From positions 434,001 to 498,000 of the forward strand of contig NZ_BCZA01000006.1 of the NCBI RefSeq assembly GCF_001598475.1: DNA of 64,000 nucleotides, read 5' to 3'. A model generated the notes under the pieces. That model made no database searches, was not told the DNA's origin, and saw nothing but the letters and a program-made list of their open reading frames with translations. Made by a program: the position numbers and the translations under genes. Each line of letters opens with the position of its first letter. The first letter of the stretch is position 1. Source of the DNA: Pantoea agglomerans NBRC 102470. Lineage in GTDB: Bacteria > Pseudomonadota > Gammaproteobacteria > Enterobacterales > Enterobacteriaceae. Below are positions 8,879 to 18,297 of the stretch, in pieces.

Positions 8879-9053
8879 ATCCGGTAAAAAGTCATTACAT
8901 TTAAAAAAGCCTTGTCTGTCAGCAAGTAACCTTGATAAGCGTAGCGGTATTCATGGCGTGGCTGCTAATCCTCACTAAGCTTGTGAAGCAACCCTTTAAA
9001 TAGAGGGAGATTTTACATTCGGTAGCTCGTCGCAATGTCGTCATGAGGCTTAT

Positions 9054-12026
9054 ATGAGTCAAAATTACTGCACCATTATCTACAATGGTGAACGGTTAAA
9101 AGGGTTAGCTGATCAACCTCTAATCGATTTTCTGGATGCTCAAGGGAAAAAACTACCTCATGTCTGTTACCACCCGGCGTTGCCGCCACTGCAAAGTTGT
9201 GATGTCTGCTGGGTAGATGCCAACGGCGAGCGGGTTCGCGGCTGCACGCTCCGCACTGAAGAGGGGCTGGAGGTGCAGAGTGAAGGCAGTGCGCTTAAGG
9301 CCGCGCAGCAGGAGGGAATGGATCGGCTGCTCAACCGTCATGAGCTTTACTGTACCGTCTGTGAACACAATACCGGTGACTGCACGCTGCATAATGCCGT
9401 GGCTGATATGCACATTCCGATTCAGTACTATCCTCATGAGCCCAAGCCCTACGCAAAAGATCATTCCAATCCGTTTTACACCTACGATCCTGACCAGTGC
9501 ATCTTATGCGGTCGCTGTGTCGAGGCGTGTCAGAATGTCGAGGTCAATGAGACGCTGTCGATTGACTACACCCAGGCGCATCCTCGCGTGCTCTGGGATG
9601 GCGGAACGGAAATCGCCGGTTCCAGCTGCGTCAGTTGCGGACATTGCGTCACAGTTTGCCCGTGCAATGCGCTGCTCGAAAAAACCATGCAGCCCGATGC
9701 GGGTCCGTTCACTGCGATGGATGAAGGGCTGAAGCGTCCGCTGATCGACTTTGTTAAAACGCTTGAAAACAGCATCGGCATGGAGCCGATTACCGGCGTT
9801 TCGAAAATCGATGTGGCGCTGCGCCAGTCTGAGATCAAACGCACCAAAACCGTCTGCACCTATTGCGGTGTAGGCTGCAGCTTTGAGATCTGGACCCGCG
9901 ACCGCCATATCCTGAAAGTTCAGCCGGTCGCCGAAGCCCCAGCCAACGGCATCTCGACCTGCGTTAAAGGTAAGTTCGGCTGGGACTTCGTCAACAGCCC
10001 GGAGCGCCTGACTACGCCGTTGATCCGCGAGAATGGTCGTTTCCGGCCCGCCAGCTGGGATGAAGCTTTGCAGCGGGTAGCCGAAGGTTTACAGGGTATC
10101 GCTCAGAATTATGGAGGCGATGCGATTGGCTTTATCGGCTCCAGCAAGGCCAGCAATGAAGAAGCCTATCTGACCCAAAAAATCGCCCGTTTAATTTTTG
10201 GCACCAACAACGTTGATAACTCCTCGCGCTATTGTCAGAACCCGGCCACAGAAGGGCTGTTCCGCACGGTGGGCTACGGCGGAGATGCCGGGACGATTGA
10301 GGATCTGCAACAGACCGATTTGATCGTGCTGGTCGGCAGCAACCTGGCCGAGAACCATCCGGTCATTGCTTCTCACATCAAACAGAGCCACAAACATCGC
10401 GGTCAGAAACTGCTGGTCGTTGATCCGCGCCGTCATGAAATGGCGGAACGTGCTGACTGCTATCTGCGTATCCGACCGGGTACTGACCTGGTCTGGGCCT
10501 CGGCGATGGCAAAATATATGTTCGATCACGGTTATGCGGATGAGGCTTTTCTGGCCCAGCGGGTCAACCAGGTTGATGAGTACCGCGCCTCACTCGCTCC
10601 CTTTACGCTGGCCTTTGCCAGTGAGACATGTGGACTGAGTGAATCAGAACTGATTGAAGCAGCGGAAATGATCGGCCAGGCGGGCAGCGCCTGTGTGTTG
10701 TGGGCGATGGGAATTACCCAGCACAGCCACGGGGCAGACACCAGTACGGCGCTGTCGAACCTGCTGCTGGTCACCGGCAACTATGGCCGACCTGGCACCG
10801 GCGGTTATCCGATGCGCGGACACAACAACGTACAGGGCGCCAGCGACTTTGGCTGCCTCAGTAATCTCTATCCAGGCTATGAAAAAGTCACTGACCCAGC
10901 GGTGCGCGAAAAATGGGCGCGCGCCTGGGGCGTCTCACCTGAAGCGCTTTCCGATCAGCCTGGTGCTGATAATTTCAAAATGGTGCAGCAGGCCGGTGAA
11001 GGCAAAATTCGCGCGATGTATATCACCGGTGAAGAGACGGCGTTTGCGGATGCCGATGCCACTTCGGTGCATGCCGCCTTCAGCAAGCTGGAATTTATGG
11101 TGGTACAGGACATTTTCATGTCACGCACTGCCGAATTTGCCGATGTGGTGCTGCCCGGTGCGCCCAGCGTGGAGAAGGAGGGCACCTTTGTGAACACCGA
11201 GCGGCGGATCCAGCACTTTTCACCCGCCATGAAGCCGCTGGGTGATTGTCGGCCCGACTGGGAGATCTTTACCGATCTCGCCGCCCGTCTCGGTCATCCG
11301 TGGCATTACCCGAACCCAGGCGCGATTATGGCGGAAGCGGCAGGCATCGCAGAGATTTTCGCGGGTGTCAGCTATGAGCAACTGGTCGGCTGGCAGTCCC
11401 AGCTCTGGCCCGTCAGCGCTGCAGGCGAAAGCACGCCGCGACTCTACACGGAACGGTTTAATTTCCCGGATGGCAAAGCTCGACTCTATCCGCTGAGCTG
11501 GCAGCCGCCCGCGGAGCAGGAGGATTCACAGTATAATCTGCTGCTGAATAATGGCCGGATGCTGGAGCATTTCCAGTCGATGAATCAGACCGGGCAGGGT
11601 GGCCGCATGATGTCGCTGTCGCCAAATGCCTTTGTTGAGATCTCACGGGAGCTGGCCGCCGAGCGCGCGCTGAACGAAGGAGAGTGGGTACGCATTACCT
11701 CGCGGCGCGGATCGCTGGATGTGCCTGTTGTGATCACTGAGCGTGTGGCAGGCAACGTGCTGTTTATGCCAATTCATCATGGCAAAGATGGCGTCAACGC
11801 CCTGACCGGCGAACATCACGATCCCGACGTCAACACACCGGCTTATAAAGAGATTGCCGTAAATATGAAGCGCGTTGATCGCCGGTCGCAGCCTAATCCG
11901 GTGCCACTACACAACTTCCGTCACGGCAGTCGTACGCCGCTGGATCACCTGCCGATAGAGCAAAAATGGCAGCAGGCTGGCTATCGGGAACCGCCTGAAC
12001 ATGTCGAAAAACCGGAGAAATTCTAA
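9054..12026 (+). CDS. Formate dehydrogenase catalytic subunit (Mo-bis-MGD, Cys type)
   Basis: A 990-residue soluble molybdoenzyme that oxidises formate to CO2. The N-terminus is a 2Fe-2S ferredoxin-like domain (CYHPALPPLQSCDVCW), followed by a NuoG-type His/Cys cluster segment and two 4Fe-4S sites (CILCGRCVEAC, CVSCGHCVTVC). A third 4Fe-4S motif, CTYCGVGCSF, opens the molybdopterin domain. The metal ligand is C394 in SSRYCQNP, where E. coli FdhF has selenocysteine, so no SECIS element is needed. The C-terminal molydopterin dinucleotide-binding domain is complete. Architecture matches the B. subtilis YrhE/YjgC group rather than FdhF. The stop overlaps the next start by one base. The electron acceptor is not fixed by the sequence, and no diaphorase subunit is adjacent. 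Confidence 0.9.
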   Translation: MSQNYCTIIYNGERLKGLADQPLIDFLDAQGKKLPHVCYHPALPPLQSCDVCWVDANGERVRGCTLRTEEGLEVQSEGSALKAAQQEGMDRLLNRHELYCTVCEHNTGDCTLHNAVADMHIPIQYYPHEPKPYAKDHSNPFYTYDPDQCILCGRCVEACQNVEVNETLSIDYTQAHPRVLWDGGTEIAGSSCVSCGHCVTVCPCNALLEKTMQPDAGPFTAMDEGLKRPLIDFVKTLENSIGMEPITGVSKIDVALRQSEIKRTKTVCTYCGVGCSFEIWTRDRHILKVQPVAEAPANGISTCVKGKFGWDFVNSPERLTTPLIRENGRFRPASWDEALQRVAEGLQGIAQNYGGDAIGFIGSSKASNEEAYLTQKIARLIFGTNNVDNSSRYCQNPATEGLFRTVGYGGDAGTIEDLQQTDLIVLVGSNLAENHPVIASHIKQSHKHRGQKLLVVDPRRHEMAERADCYLRIRPGTDLVWASAMAKYMFDHGYADEAFLAQRVNQVDEYRASLAPFTLAFASETCGLSESELIEAAEMIGQAGSACVLWAMGITQHSHGADTSTALSNLLLVTGNYGRPGTGGYPMRGHNNVQGASDFGCLSNLYPGYEKVTDPAVREKWARAWGVSPEALSDQPGADNFKMVQQAGEGKIRAMYITGEETAFADADATSVHAAFSKLEFMVVQDIFMSRTAEFADVVLPGAPSVEKEGTFVNTERRIQHFSPAMKPLGDCRPDWEIFTDLAARLGHPWHYPNPGAIMAEAAGIAEIFAGVSYEQLVGWQSQLWPVSAAGESTPRLYTERFNFPDGKARLYPLSWQPPAEQEDSQYNLLLNNGRMLEHFQSMNQTGQGGRMMSLSPNAFVEISRELAAERALNEGEWVRITSRRGSLDVPVVITERVAGNVLFMPIHHGKDGVNALTGEHHDPDVNTPAYKEIAVNMKRVDRRSQPNPVPLHNFRHGSRTPLDHLPIEQKWQQAGYREPPEHVEKPEKF

Positions 12027-12511
12027 TGGCAGAACGGATGAAATATCAGGTCCCGCCAACACCTACCGAGCCGACCGCCCGGGAGGCGATGGATGAGCTA
12101 ATCGAAAATCTTCACCAGCACGGTTTTCTGCGGCTGGCGAACGACCTGGTTAAATCAAATAGCGAGGTGGGGAAAATCCTGGTTTCGGGCCTTAATCAGC
12201 CGGGTACGCAGAACGCGCTGCAGAATCTCTCGCTACTGATGATGACGCTGGGCAGCGTGCCGCCAGAACGGTTTAATCATCTGCTGTTGGCCGTTCGCGA
12301 TGCCGCGATGGCCGTTAAACCAGCGCGCGATGAGGCCCGTCAGGATAAAGCCGCGCCGGGCATCCGCGGCATTATCCGGTTACTCAATGATGAGGATCTG
12401 TGGCGCGGACTGCGCCCCATCTTCGCGGCGCTTGAAGTCTTCTCACAACAGATCGACCGTGAAGAGCAGAAGCCGATTACCCGCTTCAGTGGCAAGCCCA
12501 CACGGGAGTAG
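12026..12511 (+). CDS. DUF1641 formate dehydrogenase accessory protein
   Basis: A 161-residue cytosolic protein of the DUF1641 family (YrhD/YjgD in Bacillus), which is characteristically encoded beside this type of formate dehydrogenase. The start ATG shares its first base with the dehydrogenase TAA (TAATG), so translation is coupled and near-stoichiometric expression is likely. It contains no cofactor-binding cysteines and is mainly helical. Its molecular role, whether subunit or maturation factor, is unknown; the partnership is inferred from family-wide synteny. Confidence 0.8.
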   Translation: MAERMKYQVPPTPTEPTAREAMDELIENLHQHGFLRLANDLVKSNSEVGKILVSGLNQPGTQNALQNLSLLMMTLGSVPPERFNHLLLAVRDAAMAVKPARDEARQDKAAPGIRGIIRLLNDEDLWRGLRPIFAALEVFSQQIDREEQKPITRFSGKPTRE

Positions 12512-12527
12512 TTCAGCCTGCGATCGT

Positions 12528-12938
12528 TCAGGATTGCGTGGGGGTGTAGATCAGATGACCGGCTACACCGCCCGCGCCGCCATCTTTTGGATGATTGATA
12601 CCATCGGAGACCGGGACATCGGTGAAATCAAACGGCGAAACCCCCTCAAGGCAGGCGACATTCACCCCGAACTGATCGGGCTGTGAGCGGCTCTGATGAA
12701 AGGTGTAAATGCCGCAAACGGAACAGAAGTAGTGGCCCACCTCTTTGCTGTTGAAACGATACTCTGTGAGCTGCGCTTCACCGCGGGTCAGCTCCACTTT
12801 TGTCGCAAATACCACCACCGCGCCGCGCATCCGGCAAAACGAGCAGTTGCAGCGGCGCACCGTATTAAATCCATCCTTCAGCGTCACCCGGTACGCCACC
12901 GCGCCACAGTGGCATTGTGCTGTCATTTCATTTTGCAT
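12528..12938 (-). CDS. GFA/CENP-V family zinc protein
   Basis: A 136-residue protein of the glutathione-dependent formaldehyde-activating (GFA) fold. Zinc-binding cysteines are visible as CHCG near residue 10, CNCSFC near 30-35 and CSVCG near 93. The family was named for S-hydroxymethylglutathione formation, though most members have no proven activity. Start ATG 12938 has a GGAGATC ribosome site; a second Met at residue 5 is possible. Being convergent with formate dehydrogenase, it invites a link to C1 detoxification (formaldehyde to formate to CO2), but that is inference. Confidence 0.75.
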   Translation of the reverse strand: MQNEMTAQCHCGAVAYRVTLKDGFNTVRRCNCSFCRMRGAVVVFATKVELTRGEAQLTEYRFNSKEVGHYFCSVCGIYTFHQSRSQPDQFGVNVACLEGVSPFDFTDVPVSDGINHPKDGGAGGVAGHLIYTPTQS

Positions 12939-13094
12939 CGTGATCTCCTGTGTAGTGAAACCAGCCAGCTTTCAGCCTACGCCAAAGCCTGGGATTTGGC
13001 AGCATCGGGTGCGGATTTGTCGACCATTAGCACAGCCAGGGCAGGGTGCGTTCATCGGGTTCGTCTGCGACACGATTTATTTAATCACCCCGTA

Positions 13095-13865
13095 TCAGAC
13101 AGTAATAAGCGTCATCTCTTCCGCTTCAAACGCCTCAAGCAGTTCTTTATCGAGCTTCTCTTCCACGACGAGCGTTGAAATTTCATGGCATTTCGCCACG
13201 CTGAATCGCGCTACGGCAGGGATTTTATCCGCTGTCAGCCCGACAATGACCTGATTGCTTTGCGCCATGGCAACTTTCTTGAATTCGCAATCCGCATAGT
13301 TAAAACCGGTCAGACCGGCCTCCGGACTCATGGCACAGCCGCCAATAAACGCCTGATCAAACAGAATCCCCTGGATCTGGTTGATCGCGGTTTGCCCGAC
13401 CGCGCCGCCGGTGCTCTTCTGTATCTGCCCGCCCAGCATAATCACCTCCGCAGCAGGATGGTTGATCAGTAGCACAGCAATATCGGGTGCATTGGTGACG
13501 ACGGTGATATTCAAATCTGGTGATAGCGCCTGTGCCAGCGCCAGATTGGTTGTACCGGCATCAATAAAGATGCAGCTATTGGCTTTCACCAGGCTGGCAC
13601 AGCGCTGCGCGATCAGGGCTTTTGCTGCGTGATCGTGAGCTTTCCGGCTGACAAAGCTGCCCGCCTCCTGAAGCTGTAACACCGCACCGCCATAGACCTT
13701 TTTACATAAACCCTCTTTACTGAGTTCATGGAGATCGCGGCGGATAGTGTGCTCTGATACAGCCAATTGCCGTGCCAGGTCAGCGCAGACCACCCGTCCT
13801 TTGTCCTGCAATATCTCACGAATCAGCGCTTGTCGCTGCTGCGGGAAAGCTGCATAATCGAGCAT
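13095..13865 (-). CDS. DeoR/GlpR-family transcriptional repressor
   Basis: A 256-residue regulator with an N-terminal winged helix (RQALIREILQDKGRVVCADL, then VSEHTIRRDLHEL at about 30-45) and a C-terminal sugar-phosphate sensing domain (IFIDAGTTNLALAQAL; VIMLGGQIQ; FIGGCAMSPEAGLTGF). The effector would be a phosphorylated sugar. It is divergent from an MFS transporter gene across 120 bases that contain repeated AATCG and TTCAC words, so it probably controls itself and the transporter. No sugar kinase or aldolase is adjacent. It is not DeoR itself by sequence; the specific regulon is unknown. Confidence 0.8.
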   Translation of the reverse strand: MLDYAAFPQQRQALIREILQDKGRVVCADLARQLAVSEHTIRRDLHELSKEGLCKKVYGGAVLQLQEAGSFVSRKAHDHAAKALIAQRCASLVKANSCIFIDAGTTNLALAQALSPDLNITVVTNAPDIAVLLINHPAAEVIMLGGQIQKSTGGAVGQTAINQIQGILFDQAFIGGCAMSPEAGLTGFNYADCEFKKVAMAQSNQVIVGLTADKIPAVARFSVAKCHEISTLVVEEKLDKELLEAFEAEEMTLITV

Positions 13866-13985
13866 ATAAACCTCAAAATATTCACAATCGAGCTATAGTG
13901 AGCATAATCGTTCACTGCCGGGCAGGGAGTCAATAGCGATCTCTCGGTCCTGTCAGCTCTCCCCGACATCCCACAAAGGAATGCA

Positions 13986-15137
13986 ATGGCTAATAACGTC
14001 TCTTCCACGCTGGCAACACGCATCATCTTTTTTATAGCCGGATTTATAACCGCGACCTGGGCGGTGATTGTGCCTTTCGCCCGCGGCAATACCGGCGTTA
14101 ATGAGGCGCAACTCGGCACCTTGCTGCTTTGTCTTGGCGTCGGCGCGCTGATTGCGATGCCGGTGACGGGCTGGCTGACCAGCCGCTTTGGCTGCCGCCG
14201 GGTGATTCTGGTCGCTGTCGCGCTGGTCATCATCAGTACGCCATGGCTGTCGGTGCTCAGCGACCCGCTGTTGCTGGCGCTGGCGTTGCTGGTTTTTGGC
14301 GTCGGCATCGGTGTGACCGACTGCGCCATGAACATCCAGGCGATTCTGGTGGAGAAGCAGGCGGAAAAGCCAGTCATGTCAGGCTTTCACGGCATGTACA
14401 GCGTGGGCGGCATTGCCGGGGCGGGCTTTATGACGCTGCTGCTGGCGATGGGTTTTAGCGTGCTGACCGGCTGTTTGCTGGCGGTCGCGGCGGTGATTAT
14501 CATGACGCTGGTCAGCGCACCGGGCTTACTGACCTACGCGAACCCCGCTGAAGGCCCGGTATTTGCTGTTCCGCGCGGCAGCGTACTGATTATCGGCATC
14601 ATCTGCTTTGCCGTCTTCCTGACCGAAGGCACCGTGCTGGACTGGAGTGCTGTCTATCTGACCGACGTCCGGGCCATTCCGGCATCACTGGGCGGACTGG
14701 GCTATACCTGCTTTGCCATTGCGATGACCGTGGCGCGTCTGACCGGGGATCGGATTATCTCATCGCTGGGACGTTTACCGGTTGTGCTGGGCGGCGCACT
14801 GATTGCCGCCGCTGGCATGGCGATGGTGACCTTTATCGCCTCCTGGCCGATGGCGTTGCTGGGCTACACCCTGGTCGGCGCAGGCTGCGCCAATATCGTG
14901 CCGGTAATGTTCTCCGCCGCCGGACGTCAGACGGTGATGCCGCAGGCGGTCGCCGTGCCTGCCATTACTACTCTGGGCTATCTGGGGGTCCTGAGCGGGC
15001 CAGCCGTGATTGGCTACGTGGCGCATTACACACATCTCGCTTTCTCGTTTTCACTGATTATGGCGCTGATGCTGGTTGTCGGTGCGGTCTCTCTGACCCT
15101 GGATCTGGGCCGTAGCCGCGCGGGGGAGAATGCATAA
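13986..15137 (+). CDS. MFS transporter (YbjJ-like)
   Basis: A 383-residue inner-membrane protein with about 12 hydrophobic segments. The pattern of short N-terminus, TWAVIVPFAR after the first helix, and GVTDCAMNIQA plus FHGMYSVGG in helices 4-5 resembles YbjJ and the fucose-permease branch of the major facilitator superfamily. Substrate is unknown; a sugar or sugar derivative is plausible because the divergent neighbour is a DeoR/GlpR repressor. ATG 13986 has an AAAGGA ribosome site. An imperfect GC-rich stem (TCCGCGC/GCGCGGA, about 15150-15188) follows the stop. Confidence 0.75.
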   Translation: MANNVSSTLATRIIFFIAGFITATWAVIVPFARGNTGVNEAQLGTLLLCLGVGALIAMPVTGWLTSRFGCRRVILVAVALVIISTPWLSVLSDPLLLALALLVFGVGIGVTDCAMNIQAILVEKQAEKPVMSGFHGMYSVGGIAGAGFMTLLLAMGFSVLTGCLLAVAAVIIMTLVSAPGLLTYANPAEGPVFAVPRGSVLIIGIICFAVFLTEGTVLDWSAVYLTDVRAIPASLGGLGYTCFAIAMTVARLTGDRIISSLGRLPVVLGGALIAAAGMAMVTFIASWPMALLGYTLVGAGCANIVPVMFSAAGRQTVMPQAVAVPAITTLGYLGVLSGPAVIGYVAHYTHLAFSFSLIMALMLVVGAVSLTLDLGRSRAGENA

Positions 15138-15219
15138 AATTACCCAATCCGCGCTCCTGACAGAATTTCATTGAACGGGGCGCGGAGTCATCTTCAGGAG
15201 GAACGGAAGCGGCGTGCCA

Positions 15220-15861
15220 TTACTCTCCCAGCCTGACCCAGCGGCGGCCTGCCAGCACCGTCAGCGCCACGATGGTGATGCCCGCAGCCAGATGCATAGA
15301 AAAATCGATGGCGTGCAGATGGGTATCGTGGCACAACGACAGCAGCATCGATGAGGTAAACGCACTGCCGCAGCCGCTCAGCGCCAGACTGCGCGCCGGA
15401 TAGAGGGATCGGGTGCGCTGCAGGGCGAACACGGACATCAGCATCATCGGGACACTGGCCGACAGCATAAACAGATAGCAGTGCATCCCTTCACCCAACC
15501 GGTTCGCGCCCGATGGCGGTGCTGAAGATGACATATTGATCAGATTCAGAACCAGCCACATCATCGCCATCAGCAGCGGCCAGCGCAGGCTGATCGGTTT
15601 TCTGCCTGCAATACTCAGCGTAAAGGCTGCCGCCAGCGTGCTGCCCGCGATGATGAGTGACAGCAGCAGGGCAACCAGCGCGAAAAACGCGCCAGGCTGC
15701 GACCAGTCAGTGAAACGGCTGTGAAATGCCCAGCTGGTCAGCGCGCCACAGGGCAGGGCAAGGGCAATCCAGCCCGCAACGCGCCAGGCGGTGGGCCAGA
15801 CGCGCTGCACCGGCTGGGCAGACGCGCTGAGCTGATTAATTAACTGGTCATGATTTCTCAT
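15220..15861 (-). CDS. NrsF-type anti-sigma factor (DUF1109)
   Basis: A 213-residue protein with six predicted membrane helices and a short cytosolic N-terminus (MRNHDQLINQLS), the layout of DUF1109/NrsF anti-sigma factors. ATG 15861 lies 14 bases inside the end of the sigma-factor gene, so the two are translationally coupled. NrsF proteins hold their ECF sigma factor at the membrane and release it on oxidative or metal stress, often via membrane or periplasmic cysteines. Here periplasm-facing candidates include the Cys in GMHCYLF and LCHDTH. Upstream frame extension exists but has poor codon pattern and overlaps the sigma gene. Confidence 0.8.
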   Translation of the reverse strand: MRNHDQLINQLSASAQPVQRVWPTAWRVAGWIALALPCGALTSWAFHSRFTDWSQPGAFFALVALLLSLIIAGSTLAAAFTLSIAGRKPISLRWPLLMAMMWLVLNLINMSSSAPPSGANRLGEGMHCYLFMLSASVPMMLMSVFALQRTRSLYPARSLALSGCGSAFTSSMLLSLCHDTHLHAIDFSMHLAAGITIVALTVLAGRRWVRLGE

Positions 15862-16402
15862 GATGACCCCGTCCATATTTACGAAGGTTGACCATTGCGC
15901 GATGCAACAGAGATTTAACCGCAGAGAGCGACTGATTGGTTTCAGCTGCTGCCTGCGCCAGGCTCTGCTCGCGCAGATGCACGGATTCGACGATCTCCCG
16001 CTGGCGCTGCGGAAGGTTATCCAGATACCCGGAGAGGATATCTGTATCGGCTGAGGACTCTGCACTTGCAGCGGGTTGCCGTTGCAGCTCTTCCTCATCC
16101 TGTACTTCCTGGCGACGGCCGCGATGGCGCAGCGCATCTATGGCCCGGGCAGAGGCGATGGCAGCAACCCAGGGGAGTATCGGACGCTGCGGATCGTAAG
16201 TATGCCGCACCCGATGAATCGCCAGCAGCGTCTCCTGAATGACATCCTCAACCAGTCCCTCATCACGGATTTTTTTGCATACCAGTGCCCGGATGGCCGG
16301 AACCATCGCTTTCAGTAACTGGTTATAGGCAGCTCTGTCACCCGCCTGCGCCCGGGCCATTAATGCTGGCCACTGCTGTGCGCGTTGATCAGTTTCTGGC
16401 AT
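15848..16402 (-). CDS. ECF RNA polymerase sigma factor
   Basis: A 184-residue ECF-type sigma factor. Region 2 spans about 15-95 (VEDVIQETLLAIHRVRHTYD, then PWVAAIASARAIDALR), and region 4 about 125-175 (LPQRQREIVESVHLREQSLA, with SAVKSLLHRAM as recognition helix). Its gene overlaps the NrsF-type anti-sigma gene and follows the DsbD-like gene after 71 bases. By family (sigma F/EcfF with NrsF in alphaproteobacteria) it should respond to reactive oxygen, heavy metals or hypochlorous-type stress and drive the peroxiredoxin/DsbD genes beside it. Confidence 0.85.
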   Translation of the reverse strand: MPETDQRAQQWPALMARAQAGDRAAYNQLLKAMVPAIRALVCKKIRDEGLVEDVIQETLLAIHRVRHTYDPQRPILPWVAAIASARAIDALRHRGRRQEVQDEEELQRQPAASAESSADTDILSGYLDNLPQRQREIVESVHLREQSLAQAAAETNQSLSAVKSLLHRAMVNLRKYGRGHHEKS

Positions 16403-16473
16403 CGATCATCAGCAGTTCAGCACGCTGTCGCCGCGCCCTGGCCACGCGCCAGGCAATCGTTTCATCAGTAATC

Positions 16474-17715
16474 TCAGGATTTATTTCCTTTTTCTGTTGC
16501 CTGATTCAGCGCTGAAATCACAATGCCAGGCGTCAGCACCTGGGGCAGCACCTCAGGTTTACCGCCGTCAGCCGGATAGACCACGTAGAGCGGTAATCCA
16601 CCGCGTCCGAAATCGCTCAGCGCCTGTTCAACATCGGGATTGTATTTGGTGGAATCCGCGACCATATAAATGGTGTTGGTTCGCGCCATCGCCGCTTTTA
16701 CCGCCTGCGTCGAAAGCGAAGTACGATCGTTAACCTGGCAGGTAATACACCATGATGCGGTAAAGTTCACCAGTATTGGTTTGCCCTGACCTTTGATGGC
16801 ATCAACGTTCTGGGGCGACCAGGCCACAGCGGCGGCAGCCTGTGAGGCGGTTGCCGTTTCAGCCGGAGCTTCGGCAAACCTGTTCAGGTTCAGTAACGGC
16901 ACTACGACCAGCGCCAGGAAGAATGCGGTCGCCACATGCAGCACCCAATGACGCTGTCCCATCATACGGCGTTTCTGCGCCATGCCATACAGCCAGGCGG
17001 CGAAACTAAACAGTAAACAGCAGGCCAGAATGGCAGCCAGCGCCGCCGATCCCGCCTGACGTTCAAGTACCCAGATCAGCCAGCCCACCGCGCCCAGCAT
17101 GGGAAACGCCAGCCCCTGCTTTAAGGTGATCATCCAGGCACCCGGTTTTGGCAAAATTCGCGCCAGCACCGGGAAGAATGAGATGAGGGTGAAGGGCGCA
17201 GCAAAGCCCAGCGCCAGTGAAATAAAGATCACCAAGCTGATCAGTGGAGGCTGGGTAAGCGCATAGCCTACTGCGCTGGCCATAAAGGGCGCGCTGCAGG
17301 GAGTCGCGACAATGATGGCCAGCGCACCAGTCAGAGCTGAACCGACTAAACCACCGCGATCGCCTCCCACTTCGCCAACCCGCTGTACCGATAATCCTAC
17401 TTCAAACAGACCGAGCAGGTTCAGTGCCGACCCAAGCATCACCAGAATCAGCGCGGCGATGACCAGCGGCGATTGCAGCTGGAATCCCCAGCCCACCGAT
17501 GCACCGCCCGCCCTGGCCAGCAACAGAACCGCGGTCAGAGCGACCATCGTCACGACTACGCCCAGCAGAAAGGCCAGCCCTTCGGCTCTGGCGTGGGAAG
17601 GTGATTCGTGATGGCGGATCAGGCTCAGTGCTTTCAGCGAGATCACCGGAAACACGCAGGGCATGAGGTTCAGAATAATGCCGCCCAGGAAGGCGGCTGC
17701 AATCGCAGTCAGCAT
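16474..17715 (-). CDS. DsbD/ScsB-like thiol:disulfide reductase, no N-terminal domain
   Basis: A 413-residue inner-membrane electron conduit. The CcdA/DsbD-type membrane domain carries its two redox cysteines, C20 (NLMPCVFP) and C140 (ATPCSAPF). After about eight helices comes a periplasmic thioredoxin domain with the CITC motif at 323-326. Unlike E. coli DsbD it lacks the N-terminal immunoglobulin-like alpha domain, so reducing power from cytosolic thioredoxin is probably handed directly to a separate periplasmic partner. The peroxiredoxin gene 24 bases upstream is the natural client: the pair would form a periplasmic peroxide-reducing chain. Confidence 0.85.
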   Translation of the reverse strand: MLTAIAAAFLGGIILNLMPCVFPVISLKALSLIRHHESPSHARAEGLAFLLGVVVTMVALTAVLLLARAGGASVGWGFQLQSPLVIAALILVMLGSALNLLGLFEVGLSVQRVGEVGGDRGGLVGSALTGALAIIVATPCSAPFMASAVGYALTQPPLISLVIFISLALGFAAPFTLISFFPVLARILPKPGAWMITLKQGLAFPMLGAVGWLIWVLERQAGSAALAAILACCLLFSFAAWLYGMAQKRRMMGQRHWVLHVATAFFLALVVVPLLNLNRFAEAPAETATASQAAAAVAWSPQNVDAIKGQGKPILVNFTASWCITCQVNDRTSLSTQAVKAAMARTNTIYMVADSTKYNPDVEQALSDFGRGGLPLYVVYPADGGKPEVLPQVLTPGIVISALNQATEKGNKS

Positions 17716-17739
17716 GATGTACCTGCTCTGAAGATGAAG

Positions 17740-18297
17740 TTATGCCGGATTGGCCTGACGGTATTTTTTAACGGCATCCATCGCTTTCTGGATGTGCGTA
17801 TCAGGATTTTTATCGGTGAAGCTCAGCAGGATTTTGCCATCGGGCGCAATCACGTATGAGGTACGGTCTGAAAGCTTCTGACCTTTCATCTCCATGGTGC
17901 TCTTATACTCTGCCGCCACTTTGGCACCGGGATCGGCTGCGACGGTGAATTTGTCACGGCATTCAAGCTGCGAGAATTTCGCAATCTGATCGGTATTGCC
18001 CGCCGTCACGCCAATGACGGTCGCACCCTGCTTTTTAAATTCATCAGTCGCTTCAGCAAAATCGTGTGCTTCCAGCGTACAGCCTGCACTGAAAGCAGCA
18101 GGGAAGAAGTAGAGGACAACCGGGCCTTTCTGTAGCGCCTGTTGCAATGAGAAGGTGGTCGATTTACCGGCCAGTGCGGCTTCCAGTTTAAAGTCCGGTG
18201 CTTTTTCACCGACCTGTAGCGCTGCAAAAGCAGATGTTGCCGGAACACTCAGTGCCAGCAGCGTAGCGACGGCCAGGGTTTTCAGGGTGTTTTTCAT
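17740..18297 (-). CDS. Periplasmic peroxiredoxin (PrxQ/AhpC-TSA family)
   Basis: A 185-residue secreted thiol peroxidase. The signal peptide is MKNTLK, a hydrophobic core and cleavage near AFA-A at residue 25-26. The mature domain has peroxidatic C73 in FSAGCTLEA, the position used by PrxQ/BCP enzymes, and another Cys at 113 (LEC) as possible resolving residue. I chose ATG 18297, since the longer frame adds MERVKP before a normal signal peptide. It is first gene of the run prx, dsbD-like, ECF sigma and NrsF, and would reduce peroxides in the periplasm using electrons from the DsbD-like protein. Confidence 0.85.
   Translation of the reverse strand: MKNTLKTLAVATLLALSVPATSAFAALQVGEKAPDFKLEAALAGKSTTFSLQQALQKGPVVLYFFPAAFSAGCTLEAHDFAEATDEFKKQGATVIGVTAGNTDQIAKFSQLECRDKFTVAADPGAKVAAEYKSTMEMKGQKLSDRTSYVIAPDGKILLSFTDKNPDTHIQKAMDAVKKYRQANPA

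Larger units (their letters stand above)
8233..9053. other. Long intergenic region before formate dehydrogenase
   Basis: About 820 bases without a convincing gene. It is AT-rich and carries the promoters for the divergent regulator and formate dehydrogenase genes. It also holds a Fur-box-like element (8335-8353), a TATAGTTAC motif near 8751 similar to the repeats at 202-242, and a hairpin with a T-run (8856-8878). The last feature suggests a short untranslated RNA or an attenuated leader. No riboswitch family was recognised. Confidence 0.5.

Noticed and set aside
10221-10240. Selenocysteine formate dehydrogenase
   Set aside because: The active-site codon is TGT (Cys394), not TGA, and the frame is uninterrupted.
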